64,000 nucleotides of DNA. Origin: Melieria omissa (taxonomy: Eukaryota > Arthropoda > Insecta > Diptera > Ulidiidae). This document shows, one piece after another, positions 35,085 to 47,045 of the stretch (the first letter of the stretch is position 1; every line of letters starts with the position of its first letter). The stretch is from NCBI GenBank assembly GCA_963971225.1, contig OZ020269.1, positions 19,714,921 to 19,778,920 of the forward strand, given 5' to 3'. The translations under genes and the position numbers were made by a program. The notes below the pieces were generated by a model. That model did no database searches and was not told where the DNA came from. It saw nothing but the letters and a program-made list of their open reading frames with translations.

Positions 35085-35507
35085 GTGTTCTTCTTCCGCA
35101 ATTATCAACAAATCCAATGGTTCCCTTGGCATGCGCGTAACTGCTTTATGAGGCAATTTCATTTCTGTCGATATAATGGGATCAGAATTTATAAGCAGTC
35201 TTTTTAGAACGTCTTCGTTGGTTTTTTCTCAACTACTTTTTCGAGAAAAATATTTCCTGAAAGCCTTAAAATCTTTATTTCTCGCTTCCCGCGCTTCTTC
35301 AAATAATTCACCGATTCGCAACAAGGCGTGAGCTATGACCTCTGGTCCATTAATTAAATATTTATGAACAGTCGTAGGCATGTTATACCAGGGATAGTAC
35401 TCAACGAAAGATTTGGCACAATTTAAGGCAAAGAGTTGGTCATTATGTAATAAAGACTTAAACGAGTATACCAAATAATATTGGATTTCGTTCCTAAATG
35501 AAAACAA
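35085..35507 (-). pseudogene. Fragment of a transposon-associated arthropod ORF
   Basis: The minus strand encodes 92 residues with WYNMPTTVHKYLINGPEVIA and IGELFEEAREARNKDFKAFR, then a stop. It continues in the same sense as NEDVLKRLLINSDPIIST. The blocks PxxVHKxLIHG, LPIGQLSEEAQEARNKDF and LLISSDPVIS belong to a widespread uncharacterised arthropod ORF of transposon origin (recalled from memory). One in-frame stop and the missing N-terminus mark it as a relic. Confidence 0.5.
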
Positions 35508-35708
35508 CCACCTTTTTTAATATCTTGAAAAAGTAGTCTTTTGCAGTTACCCTTTACCTAGTTAGTTTAATGCAAATCACTGCGGTTATTTCAATCGATT
35601 ACTCATAAGTAATACAAACAATAACAATGCCCAATACTGCAACTTCTGATAAATAAGGTCAGCTGACCTAGTTTTGCACACACCGTACAACAAAGTCAAG
35701 TTAAATAA

Positions 35709-36014
35709 CACCGGCACACAAAAAAAAAGTGGTCTGTACATTTGACTAGACCCACCTATCCTTATGTATTTCGGTGCGCTGAAACCGAATCCGAGGTCAG
35801 TTTTGTCCGTACAACCTCAAAATTTTGAGTAAATTGCAAAAAACTGCCATTATTTGCGATTTTGAGCCATTTTTTGCAGTTTTTTGCAATTTACTCAAAA
35901 TTTTGAGGGTGTACGGACCATACTGACCTCGGATTCGGTTTCAGCGCACCGAAATACATAAGGATAGGTGGGTCTAGTCAAATGTACAGACCACTTTTTT
36001 TTTGTGTGCCGGTG
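35709..36014. mobile_element. Foldback element: 306-bp near-perfect palindrome
   Basis: Starts CACCGGCACACAAAAAAAAA and ends with its inverse. The arms of about 140 bp match almost throughout (for example TGACTAGACCCACCTATCCT with AGGATAGGTGGGTCTAGTCA, and CTCAAAATTTTGAG on both sides) around a 20-30 bp centre at about 35850-35872. Transcription across it would give a long hairpin RNA. The target-site duplication is unclear. Confidence 0.85.
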
Positions 36015-37736
36015 TAATCTAAGATTTTGAAATTTTATTTGGTTCTGCATTATTTGAGATTATTTTGTATTGTGTTTCATAAATATCTCAAAAACCAAAA
36101 ATACTCACGTGTCGCGATATTCCGCCTAATATGTCGTCTAATATGCTGGTTAATATAAATCTAACATGCCGGCACCCCGTAATGTAGGTTAAAAAGCATA
36201 AAGAAATACTAAAAACCATACATTGAACAACAACAAAACTAACATAAAACATATCGCTTGTTGCTTTTCTCATATTTGTTGCATTTACATTTATTTTTTG
36301 TCTTTCCTTTCACGGACCGCGTGCATATTTAGCCAAAACTTCACATACAAAAATCGAAATGCTGCAAAAGTGCGCAACAATAGCGCAACTTTTTTTTTCA
36401 TAGAAAGTTGCTAGAATATCCACAGATTACGACTATGACAATATTTTAGGTGAACATCACTGAACAAACAACTATATGTTTATGAATAGGGCCAAAATAA
36501 GGCAATTTTTAGGCTTTTTTTTTTAAATAACAACAATATTTACGAACACTTAAAAAACAAAAAAAATGTGTATTTTAATACTTAAATACCTGAACAAGAA
36601 GAATCCATCATCAGTTTTATGCTACTTTAAAAACTTGTAAAACAAATTTGATTTAAATAATTGAAAAATTCACGTTTCACGCTGTGCGCACGTCAAATGA
36701 AAATAAATGTAAACTTTCAGAGTGCTTTGCGGGAAAACGGTAAACTATTTTGCAACAACTCTTTCACGTCTTGATGCAGAATTTTATCCACTTTAACCCG
36801 GTACCAAAAACGTATCTGTGTCTTTATTTTTCGTTTTTGAATTAATCGCCACTTTACTTATATATTACCCCAGTGTGCGCCGGTTGGCCTTAAAAGCGAA
36901 AAATTCACTTATATTTTCACCCCAGATACCACCACAGCTATTTTTGGCAGTGCACCCATTTTTGGGTCAAGGCATGCTAGGCTCGGTTTGTTGTCGTCAA
37001 GTGTGAAAATTTTGTTGCATCATTATTGCTTGCGGCGAGAAAATAGTGTTGTTTTGGCAAGAATTTAAAATTGATTTGAATTGAATTGAATTTCAATTCG
37101 AATTGTGTTGAAATGCTGGAAAAAGCGGAAAACCTATGAGGACGCTGTGTCGATTGGGGCGAAGTTCGTAGAAGGACAAGTCGTAGTACTGCGAAAATTT
37201 CAATATGAGCACTTTTAAAATAAGTTATTGCTCAGTGAATGATGAAAAGGGGCAATAATGTGTGTTGCACTGGGAGAAATAATTCATACAGTAATCGGTG
37301 TAGTTCTTTATTCATTCAGTTTGTACTCATTCACTCTTCTATCTTAAGAATTTAACTTCTTCTATCTTTAGAATCTATATTTTTCTATATTAAGAAGACA
37401 TAAGCAAGCTCTTTTTGTGTCCTATCCTAATCTGATGATGCATTTAGTTTAATTCAAGCTAATCGAATCTAAAATTACTTCAACTTAAACGAACCTAACC
37501 TAACATAAACTGACGTCACCTAAACCAACTCAAGTTAAATTAGCCAATATTTATACTAACTTAAGTTAATACTAGTTTAACTTAATAAAAAATCCAACTT
37601 TACCTTAACTGACCTTATTATAAATAACTAGCCTAACCTAACCTAACAACCTAACCTAATCTTCTTAACACAACTTAATCTACAAGTATATTCTGTCTGT
37701 TGTCTGGTAATGTTATATGATTTTTTTGTGTCATAA
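36015..37736. other. AT-rich spacer with degenerate AACCT repeats
   Basis: No gene recognised. From about 37470 to 37680 the sequence is rich in AACCT/AACTT units (AACCTAACCTAAC at 37491 and 37634), interspersed with non-repeat DNA. Confidence 0.35.
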
Positions 37737-38340
37737 TCTCTATACATATAATTGTTTGTCCTGACTGACTGACAGACTGACTAACTGACTGACTGACTGA
37801 CTAACTGGCTAACTGACTGGCAGACTGACTAACTGACTGACAGACTGACTAACTGACTGACTTATTCAGCTCAAACCCCTAAAGCTAAAAATATGAATTA
37901 TGAACTGGAAGTACATCTTGAAAAATGAACCTTTGGAAAATGAACCCTTGAATGGGAGAGCCAAGGGTTAAAGGTTTGCATGGAGAAATATGATTTTTTA
38001 CGTTTTTTGACTTTAAACTTGGAGAAAGTACTCTTTATGAGAAATAATTTGAAGTAATTTTTTTTTTTATTTTTCCACGCCGTTAAAAATTGTGTAAATT
38101 TCTTTCACATATTGCAAACTAAATGCAAAAGAATCACAATTATAAATTTTCTAAAATTAACTTTTTCCCCAAATCAATTCAATTCAATTAAAATTTGTAT
38201 TCTTATCACTTCTGGAACTTCTTTAACTGAAAAATTACTGTATGGCTGTTTTAATGTTAATAGCGTTGCTTCTGGAGAATCACAACTTTTTTGACTCTCC
38301 TGAAAATTTGAGATTTTTGAATTGAGATTCTTTTTTACTT
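37737..38340 (+). mobile_element. Helitron-like 5' end with (GACT)n block
   Basis: Begins A/TCTCTATACATATAATTG, the TC-start type of insect Helitrons. It is followed by a (GACT)n minisatellite (37765-37862), then CAGCTCAAACCCCTAAAGC and a module with GAGAAAGTACTCTTTATGAG. The same module recurs at 40720 and 41422-41760. The right limit is not defined. Confidence 0.45.
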
Positions 38341-39959
38341 AGTGTGCGATATGTCTTATGTCCAACACATTTCATTGTGAATCTCTAATCCATGCCATAC
38401 ACATTTCGTATTTTCTCTCTTTCTATGCTTCGTGTATAAATACGCTCAGTGTACCGGCAACGAATTTAAAAGGCTTCATTTCCAAGAAATCTAATTTGTG
38501 CCTTTGATAGCCGCCTTTCGTAAATTTACACACTTTAAAGGCAAAATAAACTCTAGTATTGAGCGCCGAAAAGGTTGCAACAAAATAAATTAATTACAGG
38601 TCACGAAAGAAAGTCTCAATACGCAGTCAAATCAATTAGTGCAGCCGCCGGAAGTGTATTTCAAGACGAAATTTGCCTCGAAATATGAGCAATGTTGAAG
38701 TGTATTCCGAGGCGAAATTTTGCCTCGAAATATGAGCAATGTTTCTATTTAATTAAATGTGTACTCCTCTTAAGAGCAGCGACCGAAGGCGCTGAATGTC
38801 GCAAGTAAGCAACAACAAACAAAACAGAGATATCATCTGTGAGACCGGAACATAAAGTCTCGGCCACTGAAAATCGAACACATCAGCGCCACTTATCTTC
38901 GTGCGCCAAATTTTTGAATGGCTAATCTTCTCGTGGACTATAAAGATTTTTCAATTTACCCTCATTTTGTTGCAATATTTGCACTGCACTCGCCAATTCT
39001 GCCACAAAAAATGTTTTTACATTTGTTTTCTTCAACACATATCAAACACAATTAACGTTGTGTTGCCTTATTGTTCTATGTTTTTTTATGATTTTTGTGT
39101 TTGTTGTTCTATTTTTAGGTGTCACTGTTCCAAACTCTGCTGATCGACACACTGTACGACGCTGTGATCTGTGCTTTGTTGCCGGTGCGGCATGTAGAAC
39201 TGATTTGCGGCGAATCGCCGGCAATGCGCTGGACTCCAGCATACTCATTTATTTGACGCGTTCTAGTTTATATTCCGATTTGAGTTGTGTGCAATTCGTC
39301 GCGTAGTTTTTTGCCTCGGGACAATATGTTGTTCAGTTGTGCGCTCATTTATGGCTTTACTCTTGCTGCGGCGCTCACTGAGCCCCTTTGTGGATTGGCG
39401 TATCTACAGAGATCACATTCGCCAGTTCTCTGGAATCAGGCGCGTCCCTCAGCTGTGATCGCTTGCAGAGCGCGCAGACTGCCAAACTGAGTACAGGAAT
39501 TAAGAGCGGTAAGTGATTATTTGGCACATATATTTTTCAAAATATTCAATGCATTTTTGTTGCTCATAATTCAGGTTAGACCCGGTTTCCACATGGCAAC
39601 TTTTCTTGGGTGATTCTTTGAATGAGAATATTGGGAAATTATTTTTATTTTTATGTCTGACGAATATGACTTATGAGAATAAAGTCATTCGGAAAAAAGG
39701 GATAGGAATAGGAAGAAATATCAAAAAATTTAGTTCTGCTAGTTTTGCGAGAATGTTCTTGATTTCATAAATGGGGCCAACCCCAACTATTATTTCCACC
39801 TGCCTTCCCTCCTGGACGTATTCTTACCTTTCTTCCCACCTAATCTCACGACAGTAAACTTGCAAATTATTAAAATTTCACCCAGAAACTAAGCTCAAGA
39901 AATTATTTGTTCGAGTGCCATATTTGTGGAAAAAACAAATACAAATATGACATTTGCAT
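38341..39959. other. Non-repeat block with a possible 5' exon
   Basis: GC-richer than its flanks. Plus-strand sequence to 39509 ends in a good donor (AGCG/GTAAGT), so 39100-39509 could be an untranslated first exon or captured gene sequence. At 38653-38742 a ~40-bp unit with an imperfect palindrome (CGAGGCGAAATTTTGCCTCG) is repeated in tandem. Confidence 0.3.
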
Positions 39960-41814
39960 TGTAGGTACATCTTGAAAAATCAACTTCCGCTAAGACGGGA
40001 TTTTTTGAAATTCGGGGTTTAAAGGGGTGAAAACATGGGTTGAAGTGTTTTATTAAAAAAAAAATTCGAGGGACAAGGTCAAACCTATCTCATTCGATAG
40101 AGGATCTCAGTAGATGGAAAAGTGCCAAGGGATTTTTCCCGGAATGTTCGAGTTTTTTTTTAATTGAGTTTCAAGATGGCGGCTTAAAGCCCCTTCCCGA
40201 AACTTTTAAAACATCATATCTCTTGACTCAAATGTCAGAAAGGAATAATTTTTACGTTAAATGAAAGCTAATGAAATGAAGTCGATGACACAATATCCTT
40301 TTTGGAAAAATGTAATGAAAAAGGATATGAAGGACCTCAATAAAATATTTATCCTTGAATATCCTGGAACCCGTGAGAGCTAAATTTATATAAGTGACTT
40401 CTGGTAAAAAGGCATTCAAAGATCTATACTGCTTATTAATTTAATTTCAATCACTTTAACTGTTAAGTCACTACAGCGTTTCAAAAATTATACACTGCTA
40501 AATTCATGTTGTTTTGTACAGAATATCTCGTAGTTGCTTCCTAAAAACATCGAATGTAGCAAAGCACATTTTTTTAATCGTTGTAGAGTCTTAACTTTAT
40601 AAGTTATTTACATGAAATTTACAAGCCGTATAGATATAAATGACCCAGTCATCGGTGAGTTAAGAGTTTGTATGGAGAAAAAAGATCTTATGGGCTTTTT
40701 GACTTAAAACTTGCTGAAAGTACACTTGGTGAGGACTTAGGAAGCAAGTTAAACATCAATCTAGTTTTTGACAATTCTGATAGGAGGCTATGGAGTGCAA
40801 ATATAGACTTATTACTCTCAAGTGTGAATCGGATGAACAAACAAAAAACATGGGAAAGAGCTATGAACAGCTCCCGGTTGTACAAGTACCTCGATCACAA
40901 TATTGGAAAAAGCTATATTAACAACACAACTGAAAATTATAAGATATCTTGGATTCTGAAGACCAGATGCGACCTTATTTATCTCGGAGTATACAAGAAA
41001 CTTAACTGCACTCTCTGTAACTTAAATGAATTGGAAGACTTGACACACTTTTTAGGAAGATGTCCAATACTGAAAGAAATGAGATATAGGTATTTTGGAC
41101 AGTTTTATTTAGGCCAGGACGAAGTGATTAACAGATTAAATGGTATTGGTTCTGGTGGTTGGAATAGTGTAGTGTGGTTTGTCGCGAGTGCTTTAAAGTA
41201 TAGAAAACTGATCTTAAATGAATATAACTAGTTTTTGAGAAACTTTTGTTGTAACTTTAATGTTTTAAATGTCTTAATGTTTCCGTTGAGTGTATCTTCC
41301 GACAGACGACCCTGGGTCATTGTCGTAAATTCTTTGTAAATTAGTTTTAAGGATATTTTTTGTTAACAGAAAATTTTTTAATTAAATAAAGAATCTATCT
41401 ATCTATCTCTATCTATCTACTCTTGGTGAGAAATAATTCGGCACGTATTTTTAATTTTTTGGAAAATCGAAATCTAACCCGATGAACCAAGGGTTAAATG
41501 TTCGACGAAGAAGAAGATGATTGAAGATTATTTGCTCGTTCTGACTTCTAACTTGGTACAAGTACTTTAAGTGTGAAATAATTCCATACGTGTTTTTAAT
41601 TTTTTCGAAAATCAAAAAATGATGGGGTCAATGACAGGTTTGCATGGGAAACATAATTTAAGAGATCTATGTGGTGAAAGCACTTCAAATGAGAAATAAT
41701 TAGGTAAATATTTTCTCATAAAAATCTAATGGGCTCAACAAAGGGTTAAAAGAAATTTGATTTATTGGTCCCATTGACTTCAAAGTAGTGTGCAAAGCCA
41801 CGGAGCCCTGCTAG
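39960..41814 (+). mobile_element. Helitron-like 3' part with tandem modules
   Basis: Contains the module seen at 37.9 kb (TACATCTTGAAAAATSAAC at 39966, the GAAAGTAC..CTTGGTGAG block at 40720). Three degenerate ~115-135-bp repeats at 41422-41760 share GAGAAATAATT. It ends GCCACGGAGCCCTGCTAG followed by T, a CTRR-T terminus as in Helitrons. It is interrupted by a LINE at 40734-41421. It may be the far end of the element starting at 37737 or a separate one. Confidence 0.45.
40734..41421 (+). mobile_element. 5'-truncated non-LTR retrotransposon insertion
   Basis: Carries the last ~165 codons of a reverse-transcriptase ORF2, ending with CTLCNLNELEDLTHFLGRC (C-x2-C..H-x4-C) and a stop at 41229-41231. 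A short 3' UTR and an (ATCT)n tail follow. It is flanked by the direct repeat CTTGGTGAG (40725-40733 and 41422-41430). The open frame and intact duplication indicate a fairly recent insertion. Confidence 0.75.
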
Positions 41815-42068
41815 TATTTTATAATTTTATTAATTAGTGATCTAAATGTGTTTGTGGTAACAAGAGAAGGCAATTTCGGCATACAACGAAGTCGGTATAC
41901 ATTGTCTTTCTGTTTCTTAATTCTTACCTACAAAATCGATTGTAAAAGATTACATAAATCGTACTGAATGAGTGTTGAATCACAATAAATCTGTAACACT
42001 CCATTTTCGTGTAACGTTACTTGCTTACGAACTCTCTAAATGTTTCCTTATTGTTTACGAATTCAAGT

Positions 42069-42908
42069 TTAACCCTTTTGCTATTTTATTGCCATATGGC
42101 AAATTGATACTTTATGGACGTCTGACCCTCTGTGGTTTCAAGAAAACGTTTTTTTTTGTTGGTCCTTAAAATAGTTTGAAGTATAAAGAATAATACGAAA
42201 TTAATGAACTAAATATTTAAGTTTAATTCACGATTTTTTAATGAAACATACCAAACAAATTTCATTTTGAAGTACAAATGAATGGCTCTCGTTTGACCTA
42301 TAACTGTAAAAAATATTAATAAATAAACATTTAGTGCAATTGTAAAGGTTTTTCCTCTTTTTTTGCTTGTTTTTTTGTTAATAATTGTGTCATAACGTTG
42401 TTACATAGAAATGGACAATAATGATCGTAGTTCACGCGATGGCCAAACCTTTTCTGAAAATGTAAAAAAAAAGTTTAAGCAAATCGGTGCAGTAGATCGG
42501 CCGTAATCGTGTCAGCCAGCTCAAAAAATACTGTTTTGAGAAAAACGTGTTAAAGATCTTGCTAAAATTATCAATACTTACATACTTTTGCACTCATTTT
42601 CAATCGCTTTCGGATACTATCCGGGGTAAAGGAAGGTTTCTATATGATTCCTAAGGGTTTAAATAGACCAAAACTGCAAAGAAAAAATTTTCGATTTAAA
42701 AAAAAAATCTACCTGACTACCCCTTTAAGTAATAATTACAGCCGCAACTAATTACATGACAACAACCATCATATCACAACATCCTAAACATATTGGCCGG
42801 TAATAAAAATAAATAAAAAAAATAATGTGGAATGGTGTTCCACATAGAAGTGTAAATCATAAATGGAAAATATTAACTTTCTCAATAAAAACCTGTAACG
42901 AAAATGGC
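42069..42908. mobile_element. TTAA element (family B, copy 2, damaged right end)
   Basis: Starts TTAACCCTTTTGCTATTTT with the subterminal palindrome TTGCCATATGGCAA, as in the copy at 15169. It shares GTAATAATTACAGCC and TAAAAACCTGTARCGAAA near the right end, but the final GGGTTAA is lost. It is about 330 bp longer inside than copy 1. Confidence 0.65.
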
Positions 42909-43840
42909 AAAACTGTTTTGCATTTTGTACAATTGAAACGAAAAGCCGAAAAGCTGCTATTACAGCCACCACCTCATTTCATAAAATCCATCAAAAATTC
43001 GATTGAAAACAAATTAGTTTTTTTTTTCAATTTGCATACGCAACACTTCTGTGATTCCTTCCTTCTCCATGACGACATTTCCAGCTAATTTCAAATACTA
43101 AACGACATGCACCAATGTAAAAGCGATTTCATTATCATGCAAATTCTTTAATCTGAAATGTTAAATCGATCAAATGGATTAATCTCAGACTGCTGTTCGA
43201 CAATGCTTTTTGGGCGGAGAAAAATGCAAAGTTGACGAATTAGTATTCTCCGCCTCCTTTCTCGCTGCCCAAACGCGTTTTAGCATATTTTCGCGCGTTG
43301 TGCGGTTGATTGCCGTTGCTTGGGGATAATAAAAGTTGCTGGCAAGTGAAAATATTTACCCTTTACTTAAGCTTCAATTGAATTTTAATGGAGTAGTTAA
43401 GGCTTTGATACAGCAACACGAAATTTGCAGGACTTGCAGTTGCTCGTAGTTTGAACTTTAAGCCAACACAAAGGTGCTTTTGAGTATGGCAGCAAAATGC
43501 CAGACAAAGCAAAGTATGTACGTCGAAAAAAATGGCAATTTTTTAAGGCATTGCAGCATTGCAGAGTGAACGAACTTTTGGCATTAAATTTTGTACTTTT
43601 TTTTTGCTGTCTGTGATGATTTTGCGCTTAAAGTAAGTTAGTTAAAGAGATGTTCACCTTTGGAAATCACGCATTACAAAGGAACTGAAATGCTAAGTGT
43701 TTGGTATGAAAGTATGTCATTTGAATCAATCAATGTTACGTAGTCAGAGGTCAGTAAATAGTTTGTGTTTTTATAAGAAGTGATTTGAAAAAATCAAATG
43801 CCAAAATGGATCTGATGATAAATGAGGGCAAGTGGAGGTA
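42909..43840. other. Spacer, no gene seen
   Basis: No supported gene or repeat. Confidence 0.3.
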
Positions 43841-43899
43841 TATGCTGTCAGATTGGAGATAAAGCGACGGATTGTTCTTGCTAATAGGTGCAACTACTG

Positions 43900-44034
43900 T
43901 CTCGGTAGACAATAAGGCTACGGCTCCGGCAGTAGTTGGAGGTCGAAGGAGAAAAGTGAAGCCGTGTCTCCGGTGGAAGGACCAAGTGGAGGATGCCCTT
44001 AGGCCATGAAGGCCCATTGTGATATCACATGCGA
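43900..44034 (+). pseudogene. Possible RTE-type reverse transcriptase tail
   Basis: One plus-strand frame reads GGRRRKVKPCLRWKDQVEDA then a stop. This resembles the Arg-rich LRW.DQVE.D end of some LINE reverse transcriptases. It is short and isolated. Confidence 0.3.
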
Positions 44035-44163
44035 TCGAGTTGGAGCTATTACGGAGCTTAGAAGATAGTGTACGGTTTACTACATAATTCCCCTAAGCTA
44101 TCGATAAAAAGTTGCCTAAAAAGTTCATCCTTCTGGATAAAGCAGGGCAGGTAGTGGTAGGTA

Positions 44164-44784
44164 TAGGGTGTTTTTTTTTAGAGGTTTGTTTTTCGAATAG
44201 AGATAAAGCTGGCATTTTGTGGTCAAATCTGGCAACTCTAATGTCATTTATGTTCAGTTTGGTTTGCCATTTCATCATGAACAGGTTGACAAAAGAACAA
44301 CGCTTGCAAATTGTGCAAATTTATTTCGAAAATAATGGTTCAGTTCGCGAAGTTTACCGCAAGCTCCGTCCATTTTATGGTCGACATAATCGTCCATCAG
44401 AGCAAAATCGGTCCATCCATCGGTTAACCATGGGTCGTTTTCGCACTACGTTTACTCTATGTGATAATACGCATCCGCAGAGACGTCGAACAGTGCGCAC
44501 CGAAGAAACAATTGCCGTTGTAGAGCAAAATGTTGAAGAGGACCCGAATGAATCGATTCGCCACCGTGCACAGCAATTGGAGCTTTGTCCATCAACTTTA
44601 AAAATTGGACCTGTAGAATTGGCTTTATTCGAGCCAGCCGCGGCGGCCACATGCCCGAGATCATATTTAAACATTAATGGCATAAAATTATCCTTCCAAT
44701 AAAGCCAAATTGATGGACATTAAAACGATTTTCTTGTGTTTTATTTCAATTCGAAGTTCTATACCTCTAAAAAAATACACCCTA
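44164..44784 (+). mobile_element. Mariner-type deletion derivative keeping an HTH ORF
   Basis: TA target duplication (44162-44163 and 44785-44786) around 22-bp TIRs (TAGGGTGT.TTTTTTTAGAGG). The plus strand has an open frame from ATG 44278 to about 44702. It encodes MNRLTKEQRLQIVQIYFENN, VREVYRKLRPFYGRHNRPSE, VRTEETIAVVEQNVEEDPNE and LELCPSTLKI. This is the N-terminal DNA-binding region of a mariner-family transposase. The DDE catalytic domain has been deleted, and the frame then ends in non-homologous residues. Confidence 0.85.
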
Positions 44785-44939
44785 TAGCTATATTTTCTTC
44801 TGCTTCCTTGTTCCTGCAGCTGCGACAAAAGTCGTTTGAAAACTGCTCCAATTGGGTGCCAATTGATAGTTCATCGTTCTAATTTTGGCTCTGTTTAGAA
44901 CGTCAAAGGTTTAAGTTTGGCCTTCAGCTCATCTTAAAT

Positions 44940-45480
44940 TAGTATCGTGTATAAATTAGTATCGTTTGGGTACGAAGCTTACAGGTTAAGGGAGGGTCAG
45001 AGAGTAATGTCTTGATATAACTGCTCTGTGTACCATGCTGAGCGAGCTCGTCTACCCTACAGCTCTCTGGAATATTCCTATGTCCCGGGACCCAGCATAG
45101 GCGAATTTTAAGCTGCTTGGCAGTCTCATTGAGAGATTTGCAGCTGAGGGTAGTCTTTGATGTTATTATGACCGCATCTAGAACCCTAAGAGCGGATTGG
45201 CTGTCTAATATTATCAGGATATCTCTTATCCTGGGCCAATCAGAGGCTGCACAGATTGCTGTGACCTTAGCTTGTAATTCACTTCAGTAATGTGGAGCTT
45301 TAGATTCAGATTTAATTCTTCGGAGTAGATATCACAACCCACCCGACCAAGCAGTTTCGATCCGTCTGTATATATATGGACATCGCCGCTGTCGGGTGCT
45401 CTCCCAGTTCCCATTCGGCTCTTGATGGAAATGAAACTTGATAGTCCTTATCAAAAGGTGCAGCGTAAACTCACTACTCT
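44940..45480 (-). pseudogene. LINE RNase H remnant
   Basis: Minus-strand pieces DVHIYTDGSKLLGRVGCDIY and, after frameshifts, AYAGSRDIGIFQRAVGRRAR, which matches the late RNase H motif (W.PGH..I.GN..AD..A). Dead copy. Confidence 0.65.
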
Positions 45481-45584
45481 CGTTCATTAACCTCTCGGAC
45501 TGGATATAAAGATATGTACGGATAAATACATATAGGTCCAGATGACACCACACAATATACCTTAGGGTACCTACCGGGAATAGT

Positions 45585-45660
45585 GGTATCAAAACGGCGC
45601 TAACGCGCTAATTGGATGCTGGAGCATCGCCACTTGAACCAACCAAGCAACCAACCTTAT
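45585..45660 (+). repeat. Orphan LINE 3' tail
   Basis: GGTATCAAAACGGCGCTAAC and a CAACCAAGCAACCAACC end match the tail of the LINE at 31795-32790. It is opposite in orientation to the adjacent RNase H piece. Confidence 0.6.
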
Positions 45661-45990
45661 CAAAAGATAACCTGGGCGTCATTAAGTTAGTAAGATTTGA
45701 AAAAAAGTTTAAATTCGAAAATGTGTTCATTGAAATCTTTTGTACAGTTTCAAAGTAACGAAAATTACATATGAACTTTAAGTGTTAAATGTTATACTTT
45801 TTGTGTTAACATAAAGCGACTGACATTCAGTCAAAATATAGTTCACTTCTTCTGTAAATTCTTTAATGATATTGTGAAAGATTAAGTTATGTTGAAGTCT
45901 CGACTCGAGTTTTCAGATTAAAGATTTGAAATTAAAGATTTGAAATGCAAAGTGTTCTATTCAAAAGTGTGAAAACACAACAACAAATGC

Positions 45991-47045
45991 GACAACAAAT
46001 TTAAGGGGGGATAAGGGTTTCAGCGTAAAAAAAACACTTTTTTTATGAATTTTTTTTCTTAAAGTATGGATTGATCAAATTTATTTAAACCTTTTGTACA
46101 TTATTAAGCATATTTTTAACAATATTCTGTAATTTTTTCATGCAGAAATATTACAAAACAAGCCGGTGATAGAGCCCCAGAACGTCTTTGAAAAAATACA
46201 ATTTGGGGTGTTCACTGTCTCTCGGTCGGAAATTATCTGAAATCAAAAACCATTAAAATTTAGTCAAAGTATTAGTAAATCCTCCCCTAACGTTCTCCGA
46301 TTATTTTTTTTTCATTTAAAAATTTTTGGTGGCCATCTAAAGTGTAAACTGCTACTTTCCACGAAAAATTCCGCCATTTTGTGGGTGGGAAACCCCCTTA
46401 ATGTAAAAAAAAATGTTTTTACTAAACGTTGGGGGGAGATATTTTATATGTAGAAAATGTGTACCAAGTTTCAAATGAATCGGTTTAGTAGTTTTTAAAT
46501 GACAGTGAGCACGGACTTTGAAAAAGTAGTTTTGAGACCAGAACAATAGAAGAGAATAAGCTGTATACCTGCACTAAAGGACAGGGGACTAACTATAGAC
46601 CATAACTTCAAGAGTTTTGCTCCGATCGACTAAAAATTTTGAGAATATATTCTTGAAATGTTTAACAATAAGATAAGAAAAAAAAAAATCGATTTTCCGA
46701 AAGTGTAAACCCTTACCCCCCCTTAACACACGAAAAAATTGATATACTCGCCAAATGTAGTAAAACTACGTTTTTAGTTTTTCTCTCTGATGTCAGGACT
46801 TTTTTTTAAAGGACTTTCAAATTTCAAGGTCATGTCTACTTCAAGAAATTATTTTAAAAATTGAACGCATTATAGAATAATAATATGGGTATCAAATGAA
46901 AGAGAAAAATCCTTAGAATCTTAGAAAATTTAATGTTTTGGTGCAAAAGGACAAAGAAGTATTGAAAACGTCCTTTTTAAATTTTATCCTTGAATATTAT
47001 TGGAAATTTCCAATAGTGTTTTTTGAAAAATATATATTTTGAGGA
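45991..47045. repeat. Unclassified ~320-bp dispersed repeat, split by a MITE (copy 1)
   Basis: After removal of the TTAA element at 46001-46726 it aligns with 52531-52868 in the same orientation. Shared blocks include CCAAATGTAGTAAAACT, ATATGGGTATCAAATGAA and GTCCTTAGAATCTTAGAAAA. No coding signal; family unknown. Confidence 0.75.
46001..46726. mobile_element. TTAA-flanked element (family D)
   Basis: 726 bp. TTAA then GGGGGGATAAGGGTTT at the left, AAACCCTTACCCCCCC then TTAA at the right. It is inserted in a dispersed repeat whose other copy shows GACAACAAATTTTACACACG where this one has TTAA, which confirms the insertion point. No transposase seen. Confidence 0.85.

Noticed and set aside
37470..37680. 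AACCT repeats as telomeric DNA
   Set aside because: Units are few, degenerate and interspersed, and flies lack the TTAGG telomere. It is low-complexity sequence inside a chromosome arm.
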